From: Devosia sp. XK-2
GTDB taxonomy: Bacteria > Pseudomonadota > Alphaproteobacteria > Rhizobiales > Devosiaceae
Assembly: GCF_037113415.1 (NCBI RefSeq)
Contig: NZ_CP146608.1
Span: 1,694,501 to 1,758,500, forward strand
DNA: 64,000 nucleotides
Reading direction: 5' to 3'
The position numbers and the translations under genes are program-made. Positions 1 through 8,452 of this stretch are shown here, one piece after another; the first letter of the stretch is position 1; each line of letters starts with the position of its first letter. Under the pieces are notes generated by a model. It searched no databases. It was not told where the DNA came from and saw only the letters and a program-made list of their open reading frames with translations.

Positions 1-57
1 GTTCCGCCAATATGGGCGCACGAAGACCGTTCATCGCAACATGCAGGCAGGCACCGA

Positions 58-405
58 ATGACCAAGCTGACCGGATTAGCCACCGCACTTCTCGTCGCAC
101 TCGCGGCCGCCACTTTTCCAGTTTCGGCCAATGCTGCGCAGACCATCGAATATACGGGTCAGGATCTGAAAGTGGACACCGCCATAGCGATCTACTTCGC
201 AGACGGCGACCGGCAATCGGAGCCTTACTATTTCTCGCTGAGCGGCCAGCTAACGCAAATGGTGATGTGCAAGGCCACCTTCGATTCGCAGAAAAGCCGA
301 ATTCTGACCGCTTTGCGCAGCCACCCCGATTTCAAGCGGCGCACGCCTGTGGCCGCCGCATGCGCCCGAACCAATAAGACGCCGCTGAACCCGTTCGCGC
401 GCTAG
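58..405 (+). CDS. Hypothetical exported protein
   Basis: This 115-residue protein is unrecognised. It begins with a clear Sec signal peptide: a Lys at residue 3, a hydrophobic core rich in Ala and Leu, and a likely cleavage site after Ala-Asn-Ala near residue 26. The mature part is about 90 residues, has two Cys, and ends basic. It is probably periplasmic. A purine-rich stretch (AGGCAGG) lies a few bases before the ATG. It lies upstream of the copper genes but is separated from them by about 130 bp and by a MerR-type promoter, so a shared role in metal handling is only a guess. Confidence 0.6.
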   Translation: MTKLTGLATALLVALAAATFPVSANAAQTIEYTGQDLKVDTAIAIYFADGDRQSEPYYFSLSGQLTQMVMCKATFDSQKSRILTALRSHPDFKRRTPVAAACARTNKTPLNPFAR

Positions 406-468
406 TCTCGCCGGGTTCGACGCTATCGCCCGATATGTCGTCATGCGCTCGTTCGGTCGCAATCGCGT

Positions 469-507
469 GTAGGGTCTTGACCCTACCATGTGGCAAGGTC
501 GCATGGA
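469..507 (+). promoter_or_regulatory. Copper-type MerR-family promoter upstream of the multicopper oxidase
   Basis: A -35 box TTGACC (477-482) is followed by exactly 19 bp and then a weak -10 (CATGGA, 502-507). The over-long spacer is filled by an imperfect dyad, ACCCTACC-ATGT-GGCAAGGT, which matches the ACCTTNCC/GGNAAGGT half-sites of CueR/HmrR-type copper regulators. A second perfect 7-bp inverted repeat (GTAGGGT-cttg-ACCCTAC, 469-486) overlaps the -35. The promoter points at the genes at 535-2375. The -10 match is poor, so confidence is moderate. Confidence 0.6.
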
Positions 508-534
508 TAAGGCGTATCTGGCTGCTGAGTGGGC

Positions 535-876
535 ATGAACGCGATGGTGCGAATAGTGCTGACCGTATTGATGGCGCTAACGCTGAACGCCTCGATGGTC
601 TTTGCCGCGACGACGCAATCGCCCGGGCACCATACCGAGGCCGTCACCGTCCGGCACTGTGACCATCATGGTCACCGCATGCAGATGTCAGACCATGCGC
701 ATGCAGCCAATCTCGATGATTGTCAGCGGCAGGTTTGTCCCTCCTGCACAGGCCTGCCGCCGCTTTTGCCGGTCCTGTTGCATCAGGCTGAAACCAACGC
801 AGTTGAGCCGTTTGCGCTGCGCTATTGGTCGCCGTCCTGGCGGCCGCCTCTGTTCCGGCCACCTATCCAAATCTGA
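535..876 (+). CDS. Small His/Cys/Met-rich exported protein, copper-linked
   Basis: This 113-residue protein has a signal peptide ending in Phe-Ala-Ala near residue 25. After it comes a stretch rich in His (HCDHHGH, later SDHAHA) and then a CxxxxxCPSC cysteine cluster. The composition suggests metal binding in the periplasm. ATG at 535 is preferred over an in-frame GTG two codons upstream. The gene sits 53 bp before the multicopper oxidase and just downstream of a copper-type promoter, so the two are probably co-transcribed. It resembles the short, poorly conserved proteins often found beside copper oxidases. No family name is claimed. Confidence 0.6.
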   Translation: MNAMVRIVLTVLMALTLNASMVFAATTQSPGHHTEAVTVRHCDHHGHRMQMSDHAHAANLDDCQRQVCPSCTGLPPLLPVLLHQAETNAVEPFALRYWSPSWRPPLFRPPIQI

Positions 877-929
877 ACCTTTTGACGGCCCTTGGGCCGG
901 GTCCCGATTTTCAGATTTGGAGTATTTCC

Positions 930-2375
930 ATGAGCACGCAGCTCTCTCGTCGCGCCTTTCTCGGCGCCTCTCTCGCCTTGGCCGGCAGCATCGCCCTGCC
1001 GCGCTTTGCCCTGGCACAACAGCCACCAGCCCGCACTTTGATTGCCGAGCGTCGTGTCATCGACGTGCTGGGCAGGCCAGCCAATGTTTTCGGCATCCGC
1101 GCCGGCAACGGGGGGCAGGGCCTGTTCCTGCCGGCCGGCGAACGCTTTCTGGTCGATCTGGAAAACCGGATCGGCGCCCAAACCATTATCCACTGGCATG
1201 GGCAGGTCCCTGATCCGGCCCAGGATGGTGTCTCCGACACCGGCTATGTCTCGCCGTTAGCCGACGGCGAAATCCGGGGCTTCGACTTTCCCGCGCGAAC
1301 CGGGACGCATTGGATGCACTCGCATCACGGGCTTCAGGAACAATCGATGCTCGCCGCCCCGCTGGTCGTCTATACCGCGGAGGACGAGGCGGCCGATATG
1401 CAGGATGAAACGGTCCTCCTGCACGATTTCTCGTTCCGCCGCCCCGATGACATCCTTGCAGAACTGACCGGCGGGCAGGTCGGTGGCCACGACATGGCCA
1501 ACATGTCCGGCGGCGAAATGTCCATGGGCGGTGGCATGATGATGGGCAGCATGGATCACGGGATGATGTCCATGGACCTCAACGACGTCGTCTATGATGC
1601 CTTCCTGGCCAATGATCGCACGCTGGACGATCCGCAGATCATCCGGACCGAGACTAATGGCAGGGTTCGGCTGCGGCTGATCAATGGGGCGACCTCGAGC
1701 GCCTTCTGGATCAATCTGGGCGATGCCGAAGCCACCGTCCTAGCCGTTGACGGCAATGACGCGGAACCGATCAGCGGCAATCGTTTTCCGATGACGCCCG
1801 CCCAGCGGCTCGACCTCCTGATCGACATGAAGGGCCGGTCCGTGGTACCCGTCCTGGCCCAGGTCGAGGGCCTGGCCGACCGCACCGGCATTATCATCGC
1901 GGTCAATGGCGCCGAGATCCCCAAAATCTCACGGATCGCGGAGCAGACCGAGGTTCCGATCGATCTGTCCCTGGAAGAAAAGCTGGTCGCTCGTCATCCC
2001 CTGACGGCCATGCCAGCCGACCGCACGATCCAGACCATGATCATGGGGGCAATGGCGCCCTACGCCTGGAACCTCGACAATGCGCCCTGGCCGAACCGCC
2101 GGCCGCTGAGCGTGGTCGAGGGCGAACGCGTAACGCTCGAGATCATGAACCATTCGATGATGGCCCATCCCATGCATCTGCATGGCCACCATTTCCAGGT
2201 GACTTCACTCAATGGCCGGTCCTTGAACGGTGCCATGCGCGACACCGTCCTGGTGCCCCCCATGGCGACGGTCGGCGTCAGCTTCGATGCCGACAATCCG
2301 GGGCGCTGGTTGTTCCACTGCCACAATCTCTATCACATGGCCACGGGCATGATGACCGAGCTTGTCTACGGCTGA
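930..2375 (+). CDS. Tat-exported multicopper oxidase (CopA/CueO type)
   Basis: The protein (481 aa) is a periplasmic three-cupredoxin oxidase that probably oxidises Cu(I) to the less toxic Cu(II). A twin-arginine signal (SRRAFLG, residues 6-12) fits folded export. All four copper motifs are present: HWHG (88-91), HSHHG (130-134), HPMHLHGHH (413-421) and HCHNLYHMATGMM (463-475). The last supplies the type 1 Cys, His and an axial Met. A Met-rich insert (about residues 189-215, many MM/MG pairs) resembles the copper-binding loop of CueO and PcoA. An upstream in-frame start at 825 would extend it by 35 residues, but the Tat signal fixes ATG 930. It is followed by a terminator-like hairpin. Confidence 0.9.
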   Translation: MSTQLSRRAFLGASLALAGSIALPRFALAQQPPARTLIAERRVIDVLGRPANVFGIRAGNGGQGLFLPAGERFLVDLENRIGAQTIIHWHGQVPDPAQDGVSDTGYVSPLADGEIRGFDFPARTGTHWMHSHHGLQEQSMLAAPLVVYTAEDEAADMQDETVLLHDFSFRRPDDILAELTGGQVGGHDMANMSGGEMSMGGGMMMGSMDHGMMSMDLNDVVYDAFLANDRTLDDPQIIRTETNGRVRLRLINGATSSAFWINLGDAEATVLAVDGNDAEPISGNRFPMTPAQRLDLLIDMKGRSVVPVLAQVEGLADRTGIIIAVNGAEIPKISRIAEQTEVPIDLSLEEKLVARHPLTAMPADRTIQTMIMGAMAPYAWNLDNAPWPNRRPLSVVEGERVTLEIMNHSMMAHPMHLHGHHFQVTSLNGRSLNGAMRDTVLVPPMATVGVSFDADNPGRWLFHCHNLYHMATGMMTELVYG

Positions 2376-2395
2376 CGCCCAGCCTTAATAGCGCC

Positions 2396-2443
2396 GGTTC
2401 CGTCCGCCCGGAAGATCGGGCAGGGCGGAACCAGCCCCCTTTT
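2396..2443 (+). terminator. Terminator after the multicopper oxidase
   Basis: A two-part hairpin has an outer stem GGTTCCG/CGGAACC and an inner stem GCCCG/CGGGC. It is followed by a short TTTT run (2440-2443). It lies between the convergent oxidase and P-type ATPase genes and suits the plus-strand transcript best. Confidence 0.6.
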
Positions 2444-2465
2444 GCGACCTGCGCTCAGGCCGCGC

Positions 2466-4835
2466 CTAATTGATCCGCGCGGATCGCAACCGCAGCGAAT
2501 TGCCGATCACGCTCACAGACGACAGGGCCATGGCCGCCGCCGCAATGGCTGGCGAGAGGGTCAGTCCGAAGAACGGGTAGAGCACGCCTGCCGCGATCGG
2601 GACTCCGGCCGCATTGTAGACAAAAGCCAGGAACAGGTTCTGGCGGATATTCTGCATGGTGACCCGCGATAGGCGTCGCGCCCGGGCAATGCCGATCAGA
2701 TCGCCATTGAGCAGGGTCACACCGGCGCTTTCCATAGCCACGTCCGTTCCGGTGCCCATGGCAATGCCGACATCGGCCGCGGCCAGGGCCGGCGCGTCAT
2801 TGACGCCGTCGCCCGCCATCGCCACCACCTTGCCCTGCGCACGCAGATGCTCGACCACCGCGCTTTTGCGCTCGGGCAGCACGTCGGCCTCGACCTCGTC
2901 GATCCCCAATTTTGCACCGACGGCTTTGGCGGTCACGGCATTATCGCCCGTCATCATCACCACGCCGATCCCCTGGCTCCGCAGATCTGCCAAGGCCTCA
3001 GCCGTGGTGGCCCGGATCGGGTCGGCTATCCCCAGGGCGCCCGCGACTTTGCCGTCGACAGCGACCAGAACCACCGTCGCGCCCTGGGCACGCACATCGT
3101 CGGCGCGGGATCTCCAGAGGTCCAGTGCCACGCCCTCGGCCTCAAGATATTTGGCGCTGCCGATCAGAACCCGCCGACCATCGACCGTGCCGGTCAAACC
3201 CTTGCCGACCGGCGAATCCACGTCACTCGGCGCGGAAAGCCGGAGCTTGCGCTCCTCCGCCGCGGCAACGATGGCCATGCCCAGAGGATGCTCGCTGGCC
3301 CGTTCCAGGCTGGCTGCCAGCGCCAGAAGCTGAGCCTCGTCCATGCCGTCGGCGGGCAATATCTGGGTAAGGCTTGGTTGCCCCTCCGTCAGCGTGCCCG
3401 TCTTGTCGACTACGATGGTGTCGATCTTTTCCAGCCGCTCGAGAGCTTCAGCATTCTTGATCAGGAGACCCAGTTGGGCGCCTTTGCCCACGCCCACCAT
3501 GATGGACATCGGCGTGGCCAGGCCCAGGGCACAGGGGCAAGCGATGATGAGAACTGAAACCGCCGCCACCAGGGCATGCGCCAGGCGCGGTTCGGGACCC
3601 CAGATCATCCAGACCACAAAGGCTGCCAGGGCAATAATGATCACCAGCGGCACGAACCAGCCCGAAACCTGGTCGGCCAGCCGTTGGATCGGCGCCCGCG
3701 AGCGTTGCGCAGCCGCCACCAATTGCACAATGCGCGACAACATGGTGTCACGCCCGATTTCGGTGGCCTGCATGACGAGGCCCCCCGAGCGATTGATCGT
3801 GCCGCCGATCAGCCGCGCACCTTCGGTCTTGGTGACCGGCATGGATTCTCCGGTGACCATGGATTCATCGACCGCGCTGCGCCCTTCCAGCACCGTGCCA
3901 TCCACTGGCACCTTTTCGCCTGGCCGGACGCGCAAATGGTCGCCGACCACTACTGCCTCGATGTCCACTTCCTCGTCGGAGCCATCGGGCCGGATGCGCC
4001 TGGCCGTCTTGGGCGCGAGACCGAGCAGGGCCTTCATTGCCCCCGATGTCTGTTCGCGGGCCCGAAGTTCAAGAACCTGTCCCAGAAGCGCCAGTGCGGT
4101 AATGACCGCTGCCGCTTCGAAATAGACCGGCACCGCGCCGCCCATGCCGCGCATGGAGGGTGGGAAAATGCCTGGTACAAGCGTCGCCAGCATCGAATAG
4201 AGCCAAGCAACGCCAATGCCCATGGCAATCAGCGTGAACATGTTCAGGCTGCGGTTGACCACAGACGCAGCACCGCGTTCAAAGAATGGCCATCCGGCCC
4301 AGAGGACGACCGGCGTAGCCAGGACCAACTGGATCCAGTTCAGCGCCTGGGCAGACAGCACACTATGCAGGTCGACCAGATGCGCGGCCATCTCCAGGAC
4401 AAAGACCGGCACGGCAAGGGCGGTGCCGATCCAGAAGCGCCGGGTCATATCGCGCAATTCTGGACTAGGCGCATCGTCGGTGCTGGGCATTTCCGGTTCC
4501 AGTGCCATGCCGCAAATGGGGCAGGAGCCAGGCTCGGACCGCCGGATTTGCGGATGCATGGGACACGTCCAGATCGTTCCGGCGGGTGCCGGCCTGGCCG
4601 GGGTCTCAGGCGGCGCGCCATATTGCTCCGGATTTGCCACAAACTTGTCGTGGCAGTTCTGCGAGCAGAAATAGTAGGTTAGCCCTGCATGGCTAGTCTG
4701 AAATTTGGCCGTCGACGGGTCCACGTCCATGCCGCAAACCGGATCTTTGGCCATATTTGGCGACCGCTTGGAGTGATGCTGATGCGACGAATGATCCTGC
4801 GTGTGCGCTTGGTGGTGGGTGTGATCGGCCGACAT
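2466..4835 (-). CDS. Copper-translocating P1B-type ATPase with YHS and HMBD domains
   Basis: This inner-membrane pump (789 aa) exports copper or silver using ATP. In order it has a His-rich tail (residues 4-21), a YHS domain (about 29-75, DPVCGMDV), a heavy-metal-binding domain (about 87-114, CPMHP and CPICGM), the membrane region, the TGES actuator motif (328-331), the CPC metal site (433-435) and the DKTGT phosphorylation motif (477-481). No classical N-terminal CxxC HMA domain is present, as in many CopB/SilP-like pumps. ATG 4835 is chosen over an upstream in-frame start because AGAGGTG sits just before it. A copper-type MerR promoter lies about 25-55 bp upstream, so induction by copper is likely. 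Confidence 0.92.
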   Translation of the reverse strand: MSADHTHHQAHTQDHSSHQHHSKRSPNMAKDPVCGMDVDPSTAKFQTSHAGLTYYFCSQNCHDKFVANPEQYGAPPETPARPAPAGTIWTCPMHPQIRRSEPGSCPICGMALEPEMPSTDDAPSPELRDMTRRFWIGTALAVPVFVLEMAAHLVDLHSVLSAQALNWIQLVLATPVVLWAGWPFFERGAASVVNRSLNMFTLIAMGIGVAWLYSMLATLVPGIFPPSMRGMGGAVPVYFEAAAVITALALLGQVLELRAREQTSGAMKALLGLAPKTARRIRPDGSDEEVDIEAVVVGDHLRVRPGEKVPVDGTVLEGRSAVDESMVTGESMPVTKTEGARLIGGTINRSGGLVMQATEIGRDTMLSRIVQLVAAAQRSRAPIQRLADQVSGWFVPLVIIIALAAFVVWMIWGPEPRLAHALVAAVSVLIIACPCALGLATPMSIMVGVGKGAQLGLLIKNAEALERLEKIDTIVVDKTGTLTEGQPSLTQILPADGMDEAQLLALAASLERASEHPLGMAIVAAAEERKLRLSAPSDVDSPVGKGLTGTVDGRRVLIGSAKYLEAEGVALDLWRSRADDVRAQGATVVLVAVDGKVAGALGIADPIRATTAEALADLRSQGIGVVMMTGDNAVTAKAVGAKLGIDEVEADVLPERKSAVVEHLRAQGKVVAMAGDGVNDAPALAAADVGIAMGTGTDVAMESAGVTLLNGDLIGIARARRLSRVTMQNIRQNLFLAFVYNAAGVPIAAGVLYPFFGLTLSPAIAAAAMALSSVSVIGNSLRLRSARIN

Positions 4836-4857
4836 GGTGCACCTCTTTGACCGATCT

Positions 4858-4888
4858 ATTGTGCACCTTCCCACGGTGGCAAGGTCAA
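4858..4888 (-). promoter_or_regulatory. Copper-type MerR-family promoter of the P-type ATPase
   Basis: On the minus strand, TTGACC (4888-4883), a 19-bp spacer and CACAAT (4863-4858) form a promoter. The spacer carries the near-perfect dyad ACCTTGCC-accgt-GGGAAGGT, the classic CueR/HmrR operator layout. It ends 22 bp before the ATPase start codon. The long spacer is the hallmark of promoters activated by DNA distortion by a MerR-family protein. Confidence 0.8.
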
Positions 4889-4943
4889 CCCGCTTTCTTC
4901 CGCGCCCACGATGAGACGAGCGGTGTCCCGGCAGTCCTTGCCA

Positions 4944-5579
4944 TCAGGTGGCCACAGAACGCCCCTGCCGCAATTCGCGCTTCGCCTGGGGCAGCACCGC
5001 GGCGGCACCCTGAATGGCCAATACTGCCATGATGCCAGCCACGATAATGTCGGGCCAGCCCGTTCCCGTCCCGAACACGCCGAGAGCGGCAAGCAGAACG
5101 GCGATATTGCCCAAAACGTCGTTGCGCGTGCAAATCCAGGCCGAACGCATATTGCTGTCACCCTGCCGAAACCGCCACAGGACCCAGAATGACGCGGCGT
5201 TGGCCGCCAATGCCGCAGCGCCGACAACGCCCATCGTATAAGCCTCGGGCACCGTGCCGGTCCACAGATGCCAGGCGGCCACGCCAAGCACCCAGACCCC
5301 GAAGATTAGCATGCTCGCCGCCTTGGCCAGGGCCGCATAGGCACGGGCCTGCAAACTCAACCCGACCACGAAAAGGCTGATGCCGTAATTGGCGGCATCG
5401 CCGAGAAAATCGAGCGAGTCCGCCTGCAGCGAGGCCGACCCGGACAGAAAACCAGCACCGATCTCGACCAGGAACATCGCAGCATTGATCGCTAGAACCA
5501 GCCATAGGGCAGGGCGGTATCCCCTGCTGACGCCTGGCCTTTCCGGTTCGCCCTGGTGTCCGCAGCAATGCGCGCTCAT
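4944..5579 (-). CDS. CDF-type cation efflux protein
   Basis: This inner-membrane protein (211 aa) is related to the cation diffusion facilitator family, which exports Zn, Cd, Co, Ni or Fe by proton antiport. About five to six hydrophobic segments are visible. The metal-site motif of the second helix is seen as SLQADSLDFLGDA, and a second Asp pair occurs late (CTRNDVLGN). The protein is shorter than typical CDF members (about 300 aa) because it lacks the C-terminal cytoplasmic domain. The N-terminus has a CCGHQ segment. ATG 5579 is chosen because AAGGAGA lies upstream. It is divergent from the MerR gene and carries a matching operator. Confidence 0.82.
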   Translation of the reverse strand: MSAHCCGHQGEPERPGVSRGYRPALWLVLAINAAMFLVEIGAGFLSGSASLQADSLDFLGDAANYGISLFVVGLSLQARAYAALAKAASMLIFGVWVLGVAAWHLWTGTVPEAYTMGVVGAAALAANAASFWVLWRFRQGDSNMRSAWICTRNDVLGNIAVLLAALGVFGTGTGWPDIIVAGIMAVLAIQGAAAVLPQAKRELRQGRSVAT

Positions 5580-5607
5580 GGGATCTCCTTGTCTTGTTCC
5601 AGTCACA

Positions 5608-5638
5608 AGCCTACATTCTCTAGTCACTAGAGGATCAA
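5608..5638 (-). promoter_or_regulatory. Divalent-metal-type MerR promoter/operator
   Basis: Reading toward the CDF gene, TTGATC (5638-5633), a 19-bp spacer and TAGGCT (5613-5608) are seen. The spacer contains a perfect 7-bp dyad CTCTAGT-g-ACTAGAG (5618-5632). This resembles operators of CadR/PbrR/ZntR-type regulators rather than copper regulators. The adjacent divergent gene encodes a MerR protein, so this is very likely its operator. Confidence 0.82.
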
Positions 5639-5650
5639 GAGGACAGGTCG

Positions 5651-6043
5651 ATGGGCATTCCGATCGGCAAGGCGGCGCTGCGGACCGGCCTAAAAGTGCC
5701 CACCATTCGCTATTACGAAGAGATCGGACTTCTCCGCATCGCCGATCGAACCGGCAGCAATCGCCGGATTTTTGGCGAAGAGGACATCCGTCGCCTTGGC
5801 TTCATCCGCCACGCCCGCGAGCTGGGCTTCGACATCGAGGCAGTCCGCCAGCTTCTTGACCTTCAGGACCGGCCGGATCGCTCCTGTGCCGCCGTCGACG
5901 CCATCGCAACTGAACGGCTTGTCGAAGTGCGCCAGAGGATCGAAGCGCTAAGATCGCTGCAAGCCGAGTTGGAGCGCATGCTCGAAAGTTGCACTCACGG
6001 TGTCGTCGGTGAATGCCGCGTCATCGAGGCACTCAGCCCATAA
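5651..6043 (+). CDS. MerR-family metal-responsive regulator (ZntR/CadR/PbrR-like)
   Basis: The protein (130 aa) has an N-terminal winged helix-turn-helix (IGKAALRTGL, TIRYYEEIGLL) followed by a long dimerisation helix and a metal-binding loop. Cysteines fall at 79, 114 and 122, with His116. Known family members use a Cys near 79 plus the C-terminal loop to bind divalent metals (Zn, Cd, Pb), whereas CueR, the monovalent-copper sensor, has Ser at that position. The CX7C spacing alone would also fit CueR. The divergent efflux gene and the CTCTAGT/ACTAGAG operator support a divalent-metal role. It probably controls the CDF gene and itself. Confidence 0.88.
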   Translation: MGIPIGKAALRTGLKVPTIRYYEEIGLLRIADRTGSNRRIFGEEDIRRLGFIRHARELGFDIEAVRQLLDLQDRPDRSCAAVDAIATERLVEVRQRIEALRSLQAELERMLESCTHGVVGECRVIEALSP

Positions 6044-6936
6044 CGACGAAAGGCGCGCTTACCGCCGTACAACCGCCGATCCGTTCCTAGGGCGAGCGTC
6101 GAACGTTCAATGCACCAATGCGCAAGGCGGAGGGTCGATGTGACGGAAGCCATCACCTGCATCCTGTTTCCAACAAAATATGTCGACACCCGGTTTGTGG
6201 CGTAGCATAGGAAAAATGCCACGCAATCCGGCAATTCCAGACATATAAAAGTTCCATAATATATATTATGCGAAAAACGGATTGCTGGGTCTGGTCCCAC
6301 ATATGTTCGTCCCCTGTCGCGTTCGCCTTGGTGTTCGGCCGGCATTTGGCGACGGGTCTTGTTCTGGCAGGCCATGCAGCCTCGAGGAGCGCTTCACGCC
6401 CTCGGCGCGCGCTAGCATGTTCGCAGCACCCGCCCGGGGTCTTTGATGCTCGACGTCATGTAGTGTTTCGGCAATAGCTCGGTGACCCACGATCAAGGAG
6501 TCATACGAGCGGAATTTTCTGGCAGGTCAGAACGCATTGAGAACAACGTCAAGACGCAATCGATAGGCCAACTGCGGCGAAGAACCAGGCACTCCGCCCC
6601 TTTTCAGACCCAATGTCGTCCGCGCCTCATCTGGCGCGCCATGTGTGAGGTAGCGACAGATGCAGTGCGAGGGGCTCGGCGTCGCCAGATGGATGGTGGG
6701 GATCCATTGCCCGCTTGTGTTCCTATGCATCCAGGGGCCGACAGGCAGCAAACGACCCCTACCCCACCTTGTGGCCGACCGCGCCAGCGCGGCCGGATTT
6801 CCAGTAAGCCTGCAGATGGTCGACATAAACGCTGGTGGAATCGATGGAGCTTGTCACCGGCCTTTGACATCAATTGCCGTGAGCGCGACCCCAGACCGTT
6901 TCGCACGCGACCAGTGCGGCAGACCTAAAAGAGCTC
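6044..6936. other. Long intergenic stretch without a recognisable gene
   Basis: This 893-bp stretch has no ORF with a recognisable product or a convincing ribosome binding site. An AT-rich part (about 6160-6290) contains a perfect 16-bp palindrome CATAATAT/ATATTATG at 6255-6270. The rest is GC-rich with short overlapping ORFs on both strands that look like decayed or chance coding sequence. It could be the scar of a lost gene. Confidence 0.5.
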
Positions 6937-8097
6937 TCAACGCCCGAGAGCGGCGAGCCAGTCCCCAAAGTCAGTCATGGTGTCCGATACGTTCATGCCG
7001 CGATACGCGGCATGTTCGGCTGCGGCCTGCTCACGTGCTTCGCGGGGGCTGTAGCCGAACTCCAGCTTGAATGCGCGGCTGAAATGGGCCGGAGAATCGA
7101 AGCCTGCGGTCTCCGCAATGTCCAAGATGCGCTTCTTGTTGGCCGGATCGCAGAGCGCCGCGTGGGCCGCCAGCAGCCGTCTCCTTCTTATGTGGTGCAG
7201 GACGCCGCCACTGGGCTCGAACAGCTGGTAAAGCCGCGTGCGGGACGTGGCGAGCTCCTGGCACAGGCTCTCAGGCGTCAAGTCGGGCGAGTCCAGGTTC
7301 TGTCTTATGTAGCGGCGCGCCCGCTCCATCAGACCCACGCCGTGATACTCCGCATGCCTAAGCTCGACCGAGGAAAGGCTTGCGACCACCATATCGCGAA
7401 GGGTGCTGACAATTCCGGAGATATCTTCCGCCACAAGGCTGCGCAAGGAGGTTTCCACGCTGCTCACATAGTCGATCAGCAAATGGGCTAGATTGCCTGA
7501 CAGCACCGTATTGTTGGCATCATCAAGAACTGTTGCCGAGTCGCCAAACAGATCGCGAGGAAGATAAACGAAAACAGCTTCCGCATCGGTAATGCGACCC
7601 CGGAACGGGTGTCCAAGCGTACGGACCTCCACCTTGCCGGGCTGGCTCTCAGCAACGTGGCCATCCACCTCCGTCCAGCTCCGTCCGCTCCGCAAGATGC
7701 CGATGCGCCAATGGTCGATCGGACTGGCGCGCAGCCGTGCTGCCGACCGCCAGTAGCTATGCGCTGCGACGCGGTGCTGAACAATAAGTGCACCGCCCAA
7801 ATTCCATGCAATGTGTTCGGCAGCAAAACCGTCCGCGCACGCCCGATCGTCAGGCAACCGGTACTCGGCGACCGACGCCATATAGGATTGCCACGCGCTG
7901 AACTGCTGCTCTTTCGGCACGCCCCGCGTGGAAAACTCAAGTGGCTTCAGAATTGGAGGCCCGTGCGTGTCGGGCACCTCCCCATCCGGATGCTCTTCCC
8001 GCGGCCAACGCCGCCGCTCCAACCTCGGCTTTACCGCAGAAGATACGGCCTCGCCGGCTTTCGCCTCGGGGGCTCGATGGTCCCGCCCGCCATTCAT
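6937..8097 (-). CDS. AraC-family transcriptional regulator, divergent from the polysaccharide operon (CuxR-like candidate)
   Basis: The protein (386 aa) has an N-terminal AraC_binding_2-type sensory domain (about 55-220) and a C-terminal AraC/XylS double helix-turn-helix (about 257-360). The second helix-turn-helix is clear (ILDIAETAGFDSPAHFSRAFK). The start has a good GAGGT site five bases away. It is separated by 355 bp from the divergent uxs operon, the arrangement of the S. meliloti activator CuxR, which senses c-di-GMP. An RxxxR motif (Arg117-Arg121) lies in the sensory domain. Whether it corresponds to the c-di-GMP-binding arginines of CuxR needs an alignment. The first 45 residues are basic and look disordered. 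Confidence 0.85.
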   Translation of the reverse strand: MNGGRDHRAPEAKAGEAVSSAVKPRLERRRWPREEHPDGEVPDTHGPPILKPLEFSTRGVPKEQQFSAWQSYMASVAEYRLPDDRACADGFAAEHIAWNLGGALIVQHRVAAHSYWRSAARLRASPIDHWRIGILRSGRSWTEVDGHVAESQPGKVEVRTLGHPFRGRITDAEAVFVYLPRDLFGDSATVLDDANNTVLSGNLAHLLIDYVSSVETSLRSLVAEDISGIVSTLRDMVVASLSSVELRHAEYHGVGLMERARRYIRQNLDSPDLTPESLCQELATSRTRLYQLFEPSGGVLHHIRRRRLLAAHAALCDPANKKRILDIAETAGFDSPAHFSRAFKLEFGYSPREAREQAAAEHAAYRGMNVSDTMTDFGDWLAALGR

Positions 8098-8452
8098 CTG
8101 TTACCTCGCCTCGCCCTTGGCTCCCACAGGTGCTGGATACCCGTACCTAAAAACGGGCCGGCGATGCGCCTGGTTCCGCGGCAGATGGCATCCAGACGAA
8201 ACGTCTGGCCCTGCTCACAAATACGAAAAAAATGTACGCCGCGGCAAGTTCGCGGATTCTCCGGTAATGACAGGCTAGGATTGGTAACATATTTTGAACA
8301 AACGGTCTCAATGGAAATTTAACAATAAACCATTCCACGGCCATCAAATATAAATAACGATTTAAACTCGCCACCATTCATGACTGTTCTATTTATGACA
8401 ACGTTTCGGCGCGGTCTGGTGGATTTGTATTGTTATAGGGAGGTGTCGAATT
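8098..8452. promoter_or_regulatory. Divergent control region between the AraC regulator and the polysaccharide operon
   Basis: This region of 355 bp turns markedly AT-rich from about 8276. Two imperfect 10-bp direct repeats, ATTCATGACT (8376-8385) and ATTTATGACA (8391-8400), lie 53-77 bp before the first gene. They are candidate activator sites. No confident sigma-70 pair was identified. A strong ribosome binding site (AGGGAGGTG) precedes ATG 8453. Confidence 0.45.

Noticed and set aside
2656..4682. Long plus-strand ORFs opposite the P-type ATPase
   Set aside because: Their Arg/Ala/Pro-rich translations show no family motif and mirror the GC-rich antisense frame of a clear gene.
6527..6826. 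A 99-codon minus-strand ORF as a transposase remnant
   Set aside because: No transposase motif or terminal inverted repeats could be identified. It is kept only as part of an unexplained gap.
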